This document shows, one piece after another, positions 20,254-28,241 of a stretch of DNA of 30,587 nucleotides; the first letter of the stretch is position 1; each line of letters opens with the position of its first letter. The translations under genes were made by a program, and so were the position numbers. The notes under the pieces were generated by a model. The model was not told the origin of the DNA and searched no databases. It worked only from the letters and a program-made list of their open reading frames with translations. The DNA comes from a virus, in IMG/VR virus record IMGVR_UViG_3300035085_000003, positions 1 to 30,587 of that record; one strand, 5' to 3'.

Positions 20254-20466
20254 ATGCGTCCGCAAGACGATGTGTATCTGATCTGCGATCAGTGCCATGG
20301 ACCCGCCTTTCTTTTGAAAGGAAGTAGGTCAACGAAATATTGCGACGCATGCAGCATGTCTTTTCAACTGATAGGGAGTTTTCATGAACAAGTTGAATTC
20401 GGCGCTCATGCCGGAACAGAAGTATTCAAAGGACGGCGAGTTCAAAGAGCCGGTCCTGAGGTGTGA
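20254..20466 (+). CDS. Zinc-ribbon protein overlapping the next zinc-ribbon gene
   Basis: A 70-residue product with C11-x2-C14 (ICDQCHG) and C30-x2-C33 (YCDACS), a four-cysteine ribbon. The first 45 residues look like a real domain; the last 27 lie inside the next gene in another frame and are less natural. The only ribosome-like site (AGGGAGG) is 13 bases upstream, so expression is doubtful. Overlap of 83 bases between two zinc-ribbon genes is unusual. Confidence 0.45.
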   Translation: MRPQDDVYLICDQCHGPAFLLKGSRSTKYCDACSMSFQLIGSFHEQVEFGAHAGTEVFKGRRVQRAGPEV

Positions 20467-20677
20467 TCGATGCGCCAATCTGATTCTCCTGGCGACGCTG
20501 CATCAGATCGGCATGTGCCCTCACTGCTCGAATATTCGTGTGGCGAATGTGCGGACGGTGAACGACAAGGAGATGGCCCAGCTCATCGACTGGGCAGGGA
20601 ACGGAACGATCGATAAGGACTTCGTTGCGCTCTTTGCGCCGATGCCCGAGTCCGAACACCCGGTGACTCTGCGATGA
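20384..20677 (+). CDS. Zinc-ribbon protein, 97 aa
   Basis: AGGGAG lies five bases before the ATG, a strong start. C27-x2-C30 (LRCDRCANL) and C45-x2-C48 (MCPHCSN) form a four-cysteine ribbon, followed by a helix and loop region (VRTVNDKEMAQLIDWAGN) and an acidic, proline-rich end. Its stop overlaps the ATG of the glycosyltransferase fusion (ATGA), so the two are co-translated and may act together. The function is unknown; the ribbon could bind protein or nucleic acid. Confidence 0.65.
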   Translation: MNKLNSALMPEQKYSKDGEFKEPVLRCDRCANLILLATLHQIGMCPHCSNIRVANVRTVNDKEMAQLIDWAGNGTIDKDFVALFAPMPESEHPVTLR

Positions 20678-22077
20678 GCCGCGTTCTAATCGGCATACCC
20701 TGTTATCGCGACGTTCCGGCCGAAACTCTCGAGGACTATCTCCGTTTCGCTTACCACCTCGGTCGTAGGTCGACGAGGCACGAGTACTTCGTCGCAATCA
20801 AGGCGAAGACCGAGCAGTTCAGGGCGCGCAACTCCATCGTCGAGGGCGCACTCCAGGTTGGCTGCGATTACATCTTCTTCCTCGACGACGATCATGTTCT
20901 CGACTGGGAAAAGACTTCCGGTCCCGCGAGCAACTACGACATCATCGATAGGCTCATTGACCACATGGAGCATGACGATATGCTCGGAGTAGTTGGAGCC
21001 GTGTACTATCATCGCGGCAGCGAGTGCCGGCCGGTGCTGATGAAGCGCGGCACGGATGGCGGGTACTACTATCTCCGTGACGATGAAGTAACTGGACAGC
21101 TACAGGACGTAGCGGTCCAGGGCGGCGGGTGCATGCTGCTCCGCTGCAAGATGTTCGATCGCATCCATCAACCGTGGTTTGCGCCGGAGCACCAACTCGG
21201 AACGGATATCCAGATTTGCACGAAGGCTCTCGAGGCCGGATTCAAGGTGAAGTGCGATACCGGCATCAAGATTGGCCACGTGATGAACTCTCGTGAGATC
21301 GTGACACCAGCCAACCGGCATAGGATCGCCCTCGAGAGTTCGCGTACCGCGTCGCAAGCCTCGCAAGCCTCGCAGGGCATGGACAGTGCGTGGACGACGA
21401 ACAGTGCCCTAGCGCTCTATCGACAAGACGCCGAGGAGTATCTGGAGTTGAGCTTCGAGGGTATCCGCGATCTCTGCATGCGTTACAGCATGGCGGACTT
21501 CCGCGAGTACCAGAACTCGGATGACTACTATCGGAAGAAGGGCCGGGAGCAATTGGCCCGACAGGTGATGTTCCACCATCTTCCCTCGAGCATCGAGGAG
21601 ATGAATCACTTCCACCAGCTCATCAACATGCAGGCGGAGGCTCATGGTGCAGATTTCGGGTGCGGCTCTGCTCCGGTGACCTTCGAGTTCGTGATGAAGG
21701 GTCACAAGATGGACTTCATCGACATCGATGGCTCTGGAGCCTATGAGTTCCTGAAGTGGCGAGCGAAGAAGCGCGGGGTTTCCGATCGATGCGGCTGGAA
21801 GCTCTCCGGCCCCTACGACTATGTGCTCATGCTGGATTCTCTCGAGCACATCAAGGACTGGCAGCCAGTGCTCGAGCAAATCGTCGCCAGCATCAAGCCG
21901 AATGGCGGTCTGATTTTGAATTTCTTCGAGAACATGGACTACGCCAATCCTGAGCACGTGAACATGGACAAAGAAGGCGTGCGCAAATTCTTGACGAACC
22001 ATGGCGTCTACCCGGTGCATGGGTTCCTATGGGTCAAGCACGAGTATGAGGTAGCGAGCAAAGGAGCAGCCGCATGA
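20674..22077 (+). CDS. Glycosyltransferase-methyltransferase fusion protein
   Basis: A 467-residue protein with two enzyme-like halves. The N-terminal half (1-205) is a GT-A glycosyltransferase: MSRVLIGIPCYRDVPAETLE opens the nucleotide-sugar fold, FFLDDDH (68-74) is a DxD-type metal and sugar-nucleotide site, LGTDIQIC (175-182) offers the acidic residue near the acceptor and GH (201-202) a possible metal ligand. A Ser-Gln-Ala linker (about 225-235) and a helical part follow. The C-terminal half (about 320-455) resembles a SAM methyltransferase: ADFGCGSAP (326-334), the acidic pair IDIDG near 350, and DYVLMLDSLEHI (382-393). It may modify a virion component with a methylated sugar. The substrate is unknown. 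Confidence 0.75.
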   Translation: MSRVLIGIPCYRDVPAETLEDYLRFAYHLGRRSTRHEYFVAIKAKTEQFRARNSIVEGALQVGCDYIFFLDDDHVLDWEKTSGPASNYDIIDRLIDHMEHDDMLGVVGAVYYHRGSECRPVLMKRGTDGGYYYLRDDEVTGQLQDVAVQGGGCMLLRCKMFDRIHQPWFAPEHQLGTDIQICTKALEAGFKVKCDTGIKIGHVMNSREIVTPANRHRIALESSRTASQASQASQGMDSAWTTNSALALYRQDAEEYLELSFEGIRDLCMRYSMADFREYQNSDDYYRKKGREQLARQVMFHHLPSSIEEMNHFHQLINMQAEAHGADFGCGSAPVTFEFVMKGHKMDFIDIDGSGAYEFLKWRAKKRGVSDRCGWKLSGPYDYVLMLDSLEHIKDWQPVLEQIVASIKPNGGLILNFFENMDYANPEHVNMDKEGVRKFLTNHGVYPVHGFLWVKHEYEVASKGAAA

Positions 22078-22373
22078 GCATCTTGAAGCGCACGGTTTTC
22101 TACGAGCAGGTCGACGGCATCATTCGGTTCTGGGATTGGGCGTTGACGACGACCACTCTCGGGACGATGGCTGAGCCGTTCGTGCCGAACGACCGCCACT
22201 CAATCGATTACGATTTCATCCAGTACGACGCGACCGATGAGTGCGTGCGAATCGACGAGATTCGCGGCGCCCCACTGGATCAGCAGGTTCCGATTCTCGG
22301 CGGCGGGCAGTTCGCCGATGGAACATGGATCATGCTGAACGGCGGTCACCAGCTCCCGCGAGACAGCCGCTAA
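22074..22373 (+). CDS. Unrecognised 99-aa protein after the glycosyltransferase
   Basis: The ATG overlaps the fusion gene's stop (ATGA). The product is rich in aromatics and beta strands (TVFYEQVDGIIRFWDWALTT, HSIDYDFIQYDATDECVRID) and ends in a Gly-rich part (VPILGGGQFADGTWIMLNGG). It has one cysteine and no membrane segment. A role with the glycosyltransferase or as a small virion protein is possible. A short frame overlaps its end and continues to the next gene. Confidence 0.6.
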   Translation: MSILKRTVFYEQVDGIIRFWDWALTTTTLGTMAEPFVPNDRHSIDYDFIQYDATDECVRIDEIRGAPLDQQVPILGGGQFADGTWIMLNGGHQLPRDSR

Positions 22374-22459
22374 CCGAACTGGGCGGGGCAGGTGTGCCAA
22401 CGCTGATCGGCGGCCCTATCCCGTCAGGACGCGGTAACCCCGGCCCCACCCTTCTATGA
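22325..22459 (+). CDS. Possible 44-aa coupling gene before the gp4-like gene
   Basis: An ATG inside the preceding gene opens 44 codons that end as ATGA on the next gene's start. The product ends GVPTLIGGPIPSGRGNPGPT followed by LL. The downstream gene has no ribosome site (CCACCCTTCT precedes its ATG), so ribosomes arriving through this frame would explain how it starts. The composition is GC-rich and repetitive, so coding is only moderately likely. Confidence 0.35.
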   Translation: MDHAERRSPAPARQPLTELGGAGVPTLIGGPIPSGRGNPGPTLL

Positions 22460-23118
22460 ACTACCTTGAGCAGAAAGTGCTGGAGCTGATAGGAGAGTCA
22501 GTCGAAAGCCCCGACGTGTTCACGGATGACGACGAGGGGATCTCTCAGGTCCGTGACAGCATCAATGACGCCATCCAAGAGATCGCGATCATTACGGGCG
22601 GATACAAGCGGCAGTACCTGTTGCCGTTGAGATCCGGGCAGGCCTTTTATCGGTTCCGCCCGCGAAACGGCTATTTCGGGTGGGTCACGGATTGCTGGGA
22701 CATCACTCGAAAGGTGAGGCTCGAGCAGACCGACCCGATCAAGCTGAGCCGTTTCGACCCACGGTGGATGACGAGCTCGGGTTCGTGCGAAGCCTACATG
22801 CAGCTCGGGGAAGACGTGATCGGGTTTTATCGTAAGCCCACCTCAAGCGCTGGCGGAATGGAGATTACGATCGTCGAGATCCCCCACGCCTATACGACCG
22901 ATCGGGACCGAATCAAGCTCCGAGATTCGTTCCAGTCGGCGGTCGTTCACTTTGCCGTGGGAGAGTTCTGGGCTTCTCGCGGAGACGCGAAGGAAGCCAC
23001 GAATCATGGGCGAATCTACATGGATACGCTTGGGCTCAAGGAAGACTACGCGATGTCACGCTGGGCGACCCCCACCTTCACAGTCGCGAAAGACCCGTGG
23101 CCTAAGGCGACCTCGTGA
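22456..23118 (+). CDS. Head-tail adaptor protein, P22 gp4-like position
   Basis: A 220-residue protein, first of the tail-assembly block. Helices at the start (EQKVLELIGESVESPDVFTD, ISQVRDSINDAIQEIAIITG), then strands (YRFRPRNGYFGWVTDCWDIT) and a final helical part (DSFQSAVVHFAVGEFWASRG, HGRIYMDTLGLKEDYAMSRW) resemble head-tail adaptors that sit under the portal. In P22 gp4 (166 residues) this is the first tail accessory factor. Assignment rests on gene order and fold impression. The next gene overlaps by GTGA. Confidence 0.5.
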   Translation: MNYLEQKVLELIGESVESPDVFTDDDEGISQVRDSINDAIQEIAIITGGYKRQYLLPLRSGQAFYRFRPRNGYFGWVTDCWDITRKVRLEQTDPIKLSRFDPRWMTSSGSCEAYMQLGEDVIGFYRKPTSSAGGMEITIVEIPHAYTTDRDRIKLRDSFQSAVVHFAVGEFWASRGDAKEATNHGRIYMDTLGLKEDYAMSRWATPTFTVAKDPWPKATS

Positions 23119-24158
23119 GCTGGTCCGACGAGCTTGATAGGTTGCGAGTGTATCTGCGAGATCCAAACGGGCTCATTTGGTCGGAAGCCTTCCTGCGCCA
23201 TCTTTACAACGACATTCAGCAGGATCTACAGAACAAGACCAAGTGCCTGGAGGACGTGACAACCCAGCGGGTTCCGCAGCTCTATCACTTCGCCTATCAG
23301 TTCGATTGGGAGTATGCCTATCTCCCGACGACGCTCAGCCAGTTCTATCAGTGCCTCACTGTTCATGATACGGCATCCATTTGCCATCGTTGGGAGGCGC
23401 AGCAGTACACCGGCATTGCGGGAGACATTTCGGACTATGGAGCGCACGTCACCCAGCCGTGGGAAATGTACATGAGCCTCACGTGTGGGGAGGAGTCAAA
23501 AATGCGCTTCCCACAGAACTTCAACAGCGTGAAGTTCATAGCCTACGACGAGGAGCCGATCGGCACGACTTCGCGCAAGCTCGTGCAGGCCAACGATTCT
23601 TCGTATCTCATCACGCAGGGTCGACCGATCGCCTACTACCCCTGCGATGAGACCGATAACTCCTATGTGCTTTACCCACGCCCGTCAGCGGGATTCGAGA
23701 ACGATATTTCTGGATCAGGACTGGCCTTCTATGCCTCCGGAGATACCGAGAGTGACGAGACCGGAATAATCGCTGTCCGAGATGACTCTACGCCGAGCTC
23801 AAGCGAAGGTGCCTCGGTGGATATCGTGAACACCGAGAACAGCGTGTTCATGATCTACGACGTTTCGCCGAACGATATGGTTGCGCTCGGGGATGAACCC
23901 GAGTTCCCGGTGTTTCTCCGCAAGTACATTCGCTACGGTGTGCTGTCGAGAGCCTACGGGGCCAATACGGACGGCAAGATCCAGAGTCTGTCCGACTATT
24001 GGGGCGTGCGCTATGACCTCGGGTGCGAGTTCGTAAAGCGCTATGTGCGCAACCGGAGAAAGGACCGTGACTATCGGCTCGTCACTCAGGGTATACGGCC
24101 GAGTCGCTATCGTCGCCATCCCAGGCTGCCGGCGGGCTACCCCGCGATCAACCCGTGA
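23115..24158 (+). CDS. Virion protein between gp4-like and gp10-like genes
   Basis: A 347-residue protein read from GTG overlapping the previous stop (GTGA). It begins like an adaptor (DELDRLRVYLRDPNGLIWSE, FLRHLYNDIQQDLQNKTK), continues with aromatic beta-rich sequence (QLYHFAYQFDWEYAYLPTTL), an acidic Ser-rich loop (around residues 220-240) and a basic helical end (SDYWGVRYDLGCEFVKRYVR, then RRKDRDYRLV). P22 has no gene of this size at this place. It may be a second neck component. The family is not recognised. Confidence 0.5.
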   Translation: MSWSDELDRLRVYLRDPNGLIWSEAFLRHLYNDIQQDLQNKTKCLEDVTTQRVPQLYHFAYQFDWEYAYLPTTLSQFYQCLTVHDTASICHRWEAQQYTGIAGDISDYGAHVTQPWEMYMSLTCGEESKMRFPQNFNSVKFIAYDEEPIGTTSRKLVQANDSSYLITQGRPIAYYPCDETDNSYVLYPRPSAGFENDISGSGLAFYASGDTESDETGIIAVRDDSTPSSSEGASVDIVNTENSVFMIYDVSPNDMVALGDEPEFPVFLRKYIRYGVLSRAYGANTDGKIQSLSDYWGVRYDLGCEFVKRYVRNRRKDRDYRLVTQGIRPSRYRRHPRLPAGYPAINP

Positions 24159-25081
24159 CCGTGTTCTTCGACCCGAGCGGTTCGCTAGACATAGCGACCG
24201 ATCCCAGCGATTTGCCGGAAACCGGAGACGGCAACGAATCGACCTCCGGCGCGATGACTCGCTGCAAGAACCTTCGGGTGAACCAGAAGGGCCAGGCCAT
24301 TACTCGCGACGGCTCTGCGAAGCTCAACGCGTCCGCGCTTGCGGCGGCGATCAACTGGATTGAAGAGCAAGGCGGCGATCGGTACTCGTTTGCTGGTAGC
24401 GCGATTTATCTCAACGAATCGAGCATCGAAAGCGGGTTGACCGATGCGCAGTGGTCGGCGGTCAAGTACTCGGCCTTCAATGACTTGACCGAGCAGGTTT
24501 TCGCGCTGAACGGGACCGATCGCAAACGGATTTCTGGATCTGATGTTTGGGAGTGGGGGATAGAGGCTCCCACGGTAGCTCCGATTCTCGCGGCCGGCGC
24601 AGGCACGGGGCTCACGGGCGAATACAACGCCGTCTATACCTATGTGCGAAAGGTGGATACGGCGATCGTTTGTGAAAGCAACCCGTCCCCCGCATCCGGT
24701 TCGACGCAAAACCTCTCGAATCAGTCGCTCTCGATCGACGTGGAGCAGCCGACCGATCCGCAGGTCACGCATATTCGCGTGTATCGCACGCTTCAGGGCG
24801 GGGAGACGTACTTCCTAGATCGGGAAATCGCCGTGAACTCGTCGGCGACGTATGGCTATACCTACGACTGGGAGCTGGCCGACGAGTATTTAGATCCCGA
24901 CGAAGGGTTTGCATTTTCGACCGCGGACGCCACTCATTCCACGCAAAACAGCTACACGTGGGAAGAGACGTATGCGACCCACGACAGCAACGATACGAGC
25001 GGAACCTCCGGAGACAGCGGAACCGTCGTGTATGGCCAAGACCCTTGGAGCGATCTCACCAACTCGCAGTTCTACTTCTAA
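24155..25081 (+). CDS. N-terminal part of gp10-like tail protein, ended by in-frame TAA
   Basis: A 308-residue product read from GTG (GTGA overlap). It contains GAMTRCKNLRVNQKGQAITR, an opening typical of gp10-like tail stabilisation proteins, and beta-rich sequence (QWSAVKYSAFNDLTEQVFAL, GLTGEYNAVYTYVRKVDTAI, VTHIRVYRTLQGGETYFLDR). It stops at TAA 25079-25081 after SDLTNSQFYF, and the very next codon is the ATG of a gene in the same frame. Together they would make 657 codons. In P22, gp10 (472 residues) seals the portal under the tail needle. A split or recoded gene is the likely interpretation. Confidence 0.55.
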   Translation: MTVFFDPSGSLDIATDPSDLPETGDGNESTSGAMTRCKNLRVNQKGQAITRDGSAKLNASALAAAINWIEEQGGDRYSFAGSAIYLNESSIESGLTDAQWSAVKYSAFNDLTEQVFALNGTDRKRISGSDVWEWGIEAPTVAPILAAGAGTGLTGEYNAVYTYVRKVDTAIVCESNPSPASGSTQNLSNQSLSIDVEQPTDPQVTHIRVYRTLQGGETYFLDREIAVNSSATYGYTYDWELADEYLDPDEGFAFSTADATHSTQNSYTWEETYATHDSNDTSGTSGDSGTVVYGQDPWSDLTNSQFYF

Positions 25082-26128
25082 ATGCCGTACACAACACCGC
25101 TCGGAGAATTCGATTCGGACACCCCGGACGCGAATCTTTCTGTCGAGGTCAACACCGACCACGGTCGACCGCCGCCCGGCAGCTTCGTATTCGGTCCCGC
25201 ATACGAGGGGACGGTGTTCATCATCATCGAGAACGCTCTGTTCTACTGTTTGCCGAGACAACCCGAGCACTGGCCGGAAACGTATTTCATCGAGGTGAGC
25301 ACACCGCAGTTCCCCGGAGTGACCGGGGTGTTCTTGAACGGACAAGCGTACTACCTCACGAAGCGGGAAATCTTCTACATCCAAGGTACTGGAACAGGGA
25401 CGTTCCAGCCGATCCCGACGAAGGCGAAAACCGGAGCGCAATCGTTGCAGGGTGCGGTCGCAGTCGACGGCAAGGGGATTCTACATACCGGTCCTGATGG
25501 GATATATCTCTTTGCGGGCGGCAACGATCGCAAGTTGAGCGAGGAGACGCTAGAGCCGATCTTCCGCGGCGAAGATACCAACGGCATGGCGGGCGTTGCC
25601 GATATGTCCACGTCTTGGCTGCTTGCTCGGGGCAACAACGCCTATTTCGGCTACCGCTCCTCGGGTCACGACTACCCCTCAAACGTCCTTGTGATGAATC
25701 TCGAGACCGGCAAGGTCACGAGCTACATCTACAACGATGGGAATGAAGTCGAGATCCGTTGCGTTGCGGTGGATGACACGAATAGCCGTTTGCTTGCGGG
25801 CGATGCTGACGGTTATGTGCGAGTTCTCGATTCCCCCTCGTACACCGATGACGATGGCGAGGCGATCGATTGGGAAGTGCAGAGCAAGGACTATGAACTC
25901 CAGACCCGTAGACACTTCCCTCGCTGGGCCAAGTACGACGTAGACGCATCAGACACGGAGTCGTGCCAAGGCGAGATCGTCATGGATGGCGAAGTTCATC
26001 AGACGCATACGATTACCGGCGCCCGGGATACGAGGCGTCGTTTAATAGAGATAGGGAATGGCAACCGATTATCGATCCGCATTTCCGGGAGCGGTCCCGC
26101 AAGGGTCTATTCGGCCGAGCTCGAATGA
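25082..26128 (+). CDS. C-terminal part of gp10-like tail protein
   Basis: A 348-residue product in frame with the preceding one, starting with ATG right after its TAA and lacking a ribosome site (TTCTACTTCTAA precedes). The content suits a beta-propeller: VFIIIENALFYCLPRQPEHW, GVFLNGQAYYLTKREIFYIQ, GKGILHTGPDGIYLFAGG, SNVLVMNLETGKVTSYIYN, and later RRHFPRWAKYDVDASDTE. This is the type of repeat pattern seen in phage tail hub or stabilisation proteins. It is likely translated by readthrough or restart. The GNAT-like gene overlaps its last 71 bases. Confidence 0.55.
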   Translation: MPYTTPLGEFDSDTPDANLSVEVNTDHGRPPPGSFVFGPAYEGTVFIIIENALFYCLPRQPEHWPETYFIEVSTPQFPGVTGVFLNGQAYYLTKREIFYIQGTGTGTFQPIPTKAKTGAQSLQGAVAVDGKGILHTGPDGIYLFAGGNDRKLSEETLEPIFRGEDTNGMAGVADMSTSWLLARGNNAYFGYRSSGHDYPSNVLVMNLETGKVTSYIYNDGNEVEIRCVAVDDTNSRLLAGDADGYVRVLDSPSYTDDDGEAIDWEVQSKDYELQTRRHFPRWAKYDVDASDTESCQGEIVMDGEVHQTHTITGARDTRRRLIEIGNGNRLSIRISGSGPARVYSAELE

Positions 26129-26627
26129 AGTCACGGTCGTTCCGTACACCAAAGTCGGAGACGCCTGGACGCTGCCGGATCAGTTCTTGTACTCGCTCGC
26201 GGTGCAGATGTCACAAGAGCGGGTGTTCCATCGAGTCTTCTACGATGGAGCGGTGAATACACCGCAAGAGTTCAGGGAAGCGATGCAGAAACCGGCCAAT
26301 GTGCCGGTATTCTTTTTTGACGGCCCTGAGCCTTTGGGGTTTGCGTGGCTCAACGGTCTTTCGGGTGGTCTTGCGTTTGCGCATTTCGGTGGCTTGAAGG
26401 CGGCACAGGGACGCTCGGTAGTCGTTGGTAGGGCGGCGGTCGGATACTGGATGGAGACGTTCGGCTTTCTCGAGCTGATTCTTGGAATCACGCCCAGTCC
26501 GAACCGGCTTGCGCTCAAGCTCATTCAGCGAATCGGTTTCATGGTTTTGGGCGAAATCCCCAAGATGCTTTGGGACGCTCACCGCGGCGAGAAGACGAAC
26601 GCGGTGATTTCCTACTTAAAGAGGTAG
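26058..26627 (+). CDS. GNAT-like protein, P22 gp14-type (DUF2824)
   Basis: A 189-residue protein with a GNAT acetyltransferase-like core: strands VPVFFFDGPEPLGFAWLNGL, then SGGLAFAHFGGLKAAQGRSV, a helix with GRAAVGYWMETFGFLELILG, and the ending NRLALKLIQRIGFMVLGEIP. This matches the phage head-assembly family DUF2824 known from P22 gp14, which is also encoded between tail accessory and ejection genes. The usual acetyl-CoA loop Q/RxxGxG/A is not clear, so activity is doubtful. ATG 26058 overlaps the preceding gene by 71 bases. Confidence 0.6.
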   Translation: MATDYRSAFPGAVPQGSIRPSSNEVTVVPYTKVGDAWTLPDQFLYSLAVQMSQERVFHRVFYDGAVNTPQEFREAMQKPANVPVFFFDGPEPLGFAWLNGLSGGLAFAHFGGLKAAQGRSVVVGRAAVGYWMETFGFLELILGITPSPNRLALKLIQRIGFMVLGEIPKMLWDAHRGEKTNAVISYLKR

Positions 26628-26631
26628 CGAC

Positions 26632-27132
26632 ATGCGGAGCAAGGACGGCGGTGGAGCGGGAGGCGCAGATGCGGCCTCCAGATTGCAAGCGCAAATCGCT
26701 CAGCAGCTCGTCACGCAGACCGATCCGCTTCGCAAAATGCTGATCGACCGCAGCACGGATTTCCTGGGCGGTAATCTCGACGTGGCGAACACGCCGATGT
26801 TCTCGGCCCTCAAGCAGCAGACCGAATCTCAGTACGGAAACGCGCGGAATAACATCATCGCTGACACTCCAGTGGGCGGCCCGCTCATTCGCGCGCTTAC
26901 CGACCTAAACGCTCGCCGGGCTGATACATTGGGCCAAGGGGCAGGAGCTGTGGCCGAGTCTGAACTTGGCCGAGCAATGGGGCTCGCGACTGGATCGACC
27001 GCGCAGGGGATGAGCGGACTCGGACAGGCGGCTCAGACCCAGGCAGCGCTCGCGCAGAACAGCGCCATGAGAGAAGCCGGGCTCTTTAGCGCTCTTGGAA
27101 CCGGTGTCGGCGCCTGGCTCGGAGGTAAGTAG
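26632..27132 (+). CDS. DNA-ejection protein candidate, P22 gp7-like position
   Basis: A 166-residue Gly/Ala-rich protein with GAGG seven bases before its ATG. Residues 15-60 are helical (ASRLQAQIAQQLVTQTDPLR), and the second half is Ala/Gly/Ser/Gln-rich (LATGSTAQGMSGLGQAAQTQ), ending ALGTGVGAWLGGK, an amphipathic or weak membrane segment typical of ejection proteins. It follows the gp14-like gene and precedes two larger candidates, as gp7, gp20 and gp16 do in P22. Assignment depends on order and composition. Confidence 0.55.
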   Translation: MRSKDGGGAGGADAASRLQAQIAQQLVTQTDPLRKMLIDRSTDFLGGNLDVANTPMFSALKQQTESQYGNARNNIIADTPVGGPLIRALTDLNARRADTLGQGAGAVAESELGRAMGLATGSTAQGMSGLGQAAQTQAALAQNSAMREAGLFSALGTGVGAWLGGK

Positions 27133-27134
27133 CG

Positions 27135-28241
27135 ATGGCATATGGGTCGCTCGGCTACCTCGTCGGGAACTTCCTCGAAGCCTTCAGCAAATCGAAGCTC
27201 CTCAAGGAGGAGCATGCCGATCGCGAGCAGCAGCGGAAACTCCAAACGCAGCTATTCGATCTGCAGTTGAAGAAAGCCCAGCAGCAGGAGCAGGCGCAGG
27301 AAGTCGTTCGGCAAAAGCTCAACGGCTTGCCGCTCGCGGGTATCCCAAAGTTCTCGGACGCGCCTGGCGGGCTTGGGCTTGAGCAGACCGGAACGACGGT
27401 CCCGAAGGGCGGCGCAATGTCGCTCACGCAGATGTTGGCCGACCCAGAGGCCGCGATCGCTCTACTCCAGTCGGGCGATCTGAAAGACGTAATGGGCCTC
27501 CAGAACGCTCAGCGTGCCCAGGCGACTCAGGAGCAGATGTTCGGGCTCATGAAGGGCGCCATGGGCGGTGGTGGCGGTAATGGAGCCCCAGGTGGCTCTG
27601 GTTACGAGCTCACCGGATTCGGCATGTCTCCCAATGGCGAGTTCATGCCGGACTTCAAGCGCTCGACGATGGATGAGCCGTTAAAGCCCGGAGATCTAGC
27701 GATCTTCCGCGACAAAAACGGAGGGCTGCCTCAGCCTGGCACGACGATGCGGCAGCTCATAGACCAGGGGTTCAGACAACTGACGAGCGCCCAGCAGGAC
27801 ACCGAGGGGTCGGTGCGCGGTGTCACCCAGATCATGCAGAACCTTTCTGGCCTGACGGGCCGGGTATTCCAGGCGGGCTCGAGCCTCGTCGATCGTGCAT
27901 TGGCCGCGGGCGCGAACGAGTGGAATCGAATCGCGCAAGAGAACCCCGATATCGTTCTCTACGAAGACATCCTCCAGGGCTCGCTCTCCCCGGTGGTCCG
28001 CGCGTTGGGCGAGAAGGGCTCTTTGGCAGAGGGCGATGTAAATCGCGTCATCTCTCTTTTCCCGAAGACACGGCCGCTCCCCGATACGGCCGAAGTTGCT
28101 AAGGCGAAGATCACGGCCATTGGCTCGATTCTCGCGGCCGCCCAGGGAGGAAATACCGAGGAGGCGAAGAAACTGATTCAGGCCACGAGCGCGCAATTCG
28201 GGCCGCAAGTAATCGACTTCCATGATCTACCGGCGAAGTAA
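27135..28241 (+). CDS. DNA-ejection protein candidate, P22 gp20-like position
   Basis: A 368-residue protein with GGAGG nine bases before its ATG. Residues 20-68 form a strong coiled coil (KLLKEEHADREQQRKLQTQL, LQLKKAQQQEQAQEVVRQKL). A Gly-rich linker (GAMGGGGGNGAPGGSG) follows, then an alpha/beta middle part and a helical C-terminus (AKAKITAIGSILAAAQGGNT, EEAKKLIQATSAQF). It has no catalytic motif that I recognise. In P22, gp20 leaves the particle with the DNA and helps build a channel through the envelope. Here the order and coiled coil fit that role. Confidence 0.5.
   Translation: MAYGSLGYLVGNFLEAFSKSKLLKEEHADREQQRKLQTQLFDLQLKKAQQQEQAQEVVRQKLNGLPLAGIPKFSDAPGGLGLEQTGTTVPKGGAMSLTQMLADPEAAIALLQSGDLKDVMGLQNAQRAQATQEQMFGLMKGAMGGGGGNGAPGGSGYELTGFGMSPNGEFMPDFKRSTMDEPLKPGDLAIFRDKNGGLPQPGTTMRQLIDQGFRQLTSAQQDTEGSVRGVTQIMQNLSGLTGRVFQAGSSLVDRALAAGANEWNRIAQENPDIVLYEDILQGSLSPVVRALGEKGSLAEGDVNRVISLFPKTRPLPDTAEVAKAKITAIGSILAAAQGGNTEEAKKLIQATSAQFGPQVIDFHDLPAK

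Noticed and set aside
21350-21376. Tandem TCGCAAGCC repeats in the glycosyltransferase gene as mobile or recombination element
   Set aside because: They only encode a Ser-Gln-Ala linker between the domains; no further copies or flanking repeats are seen.
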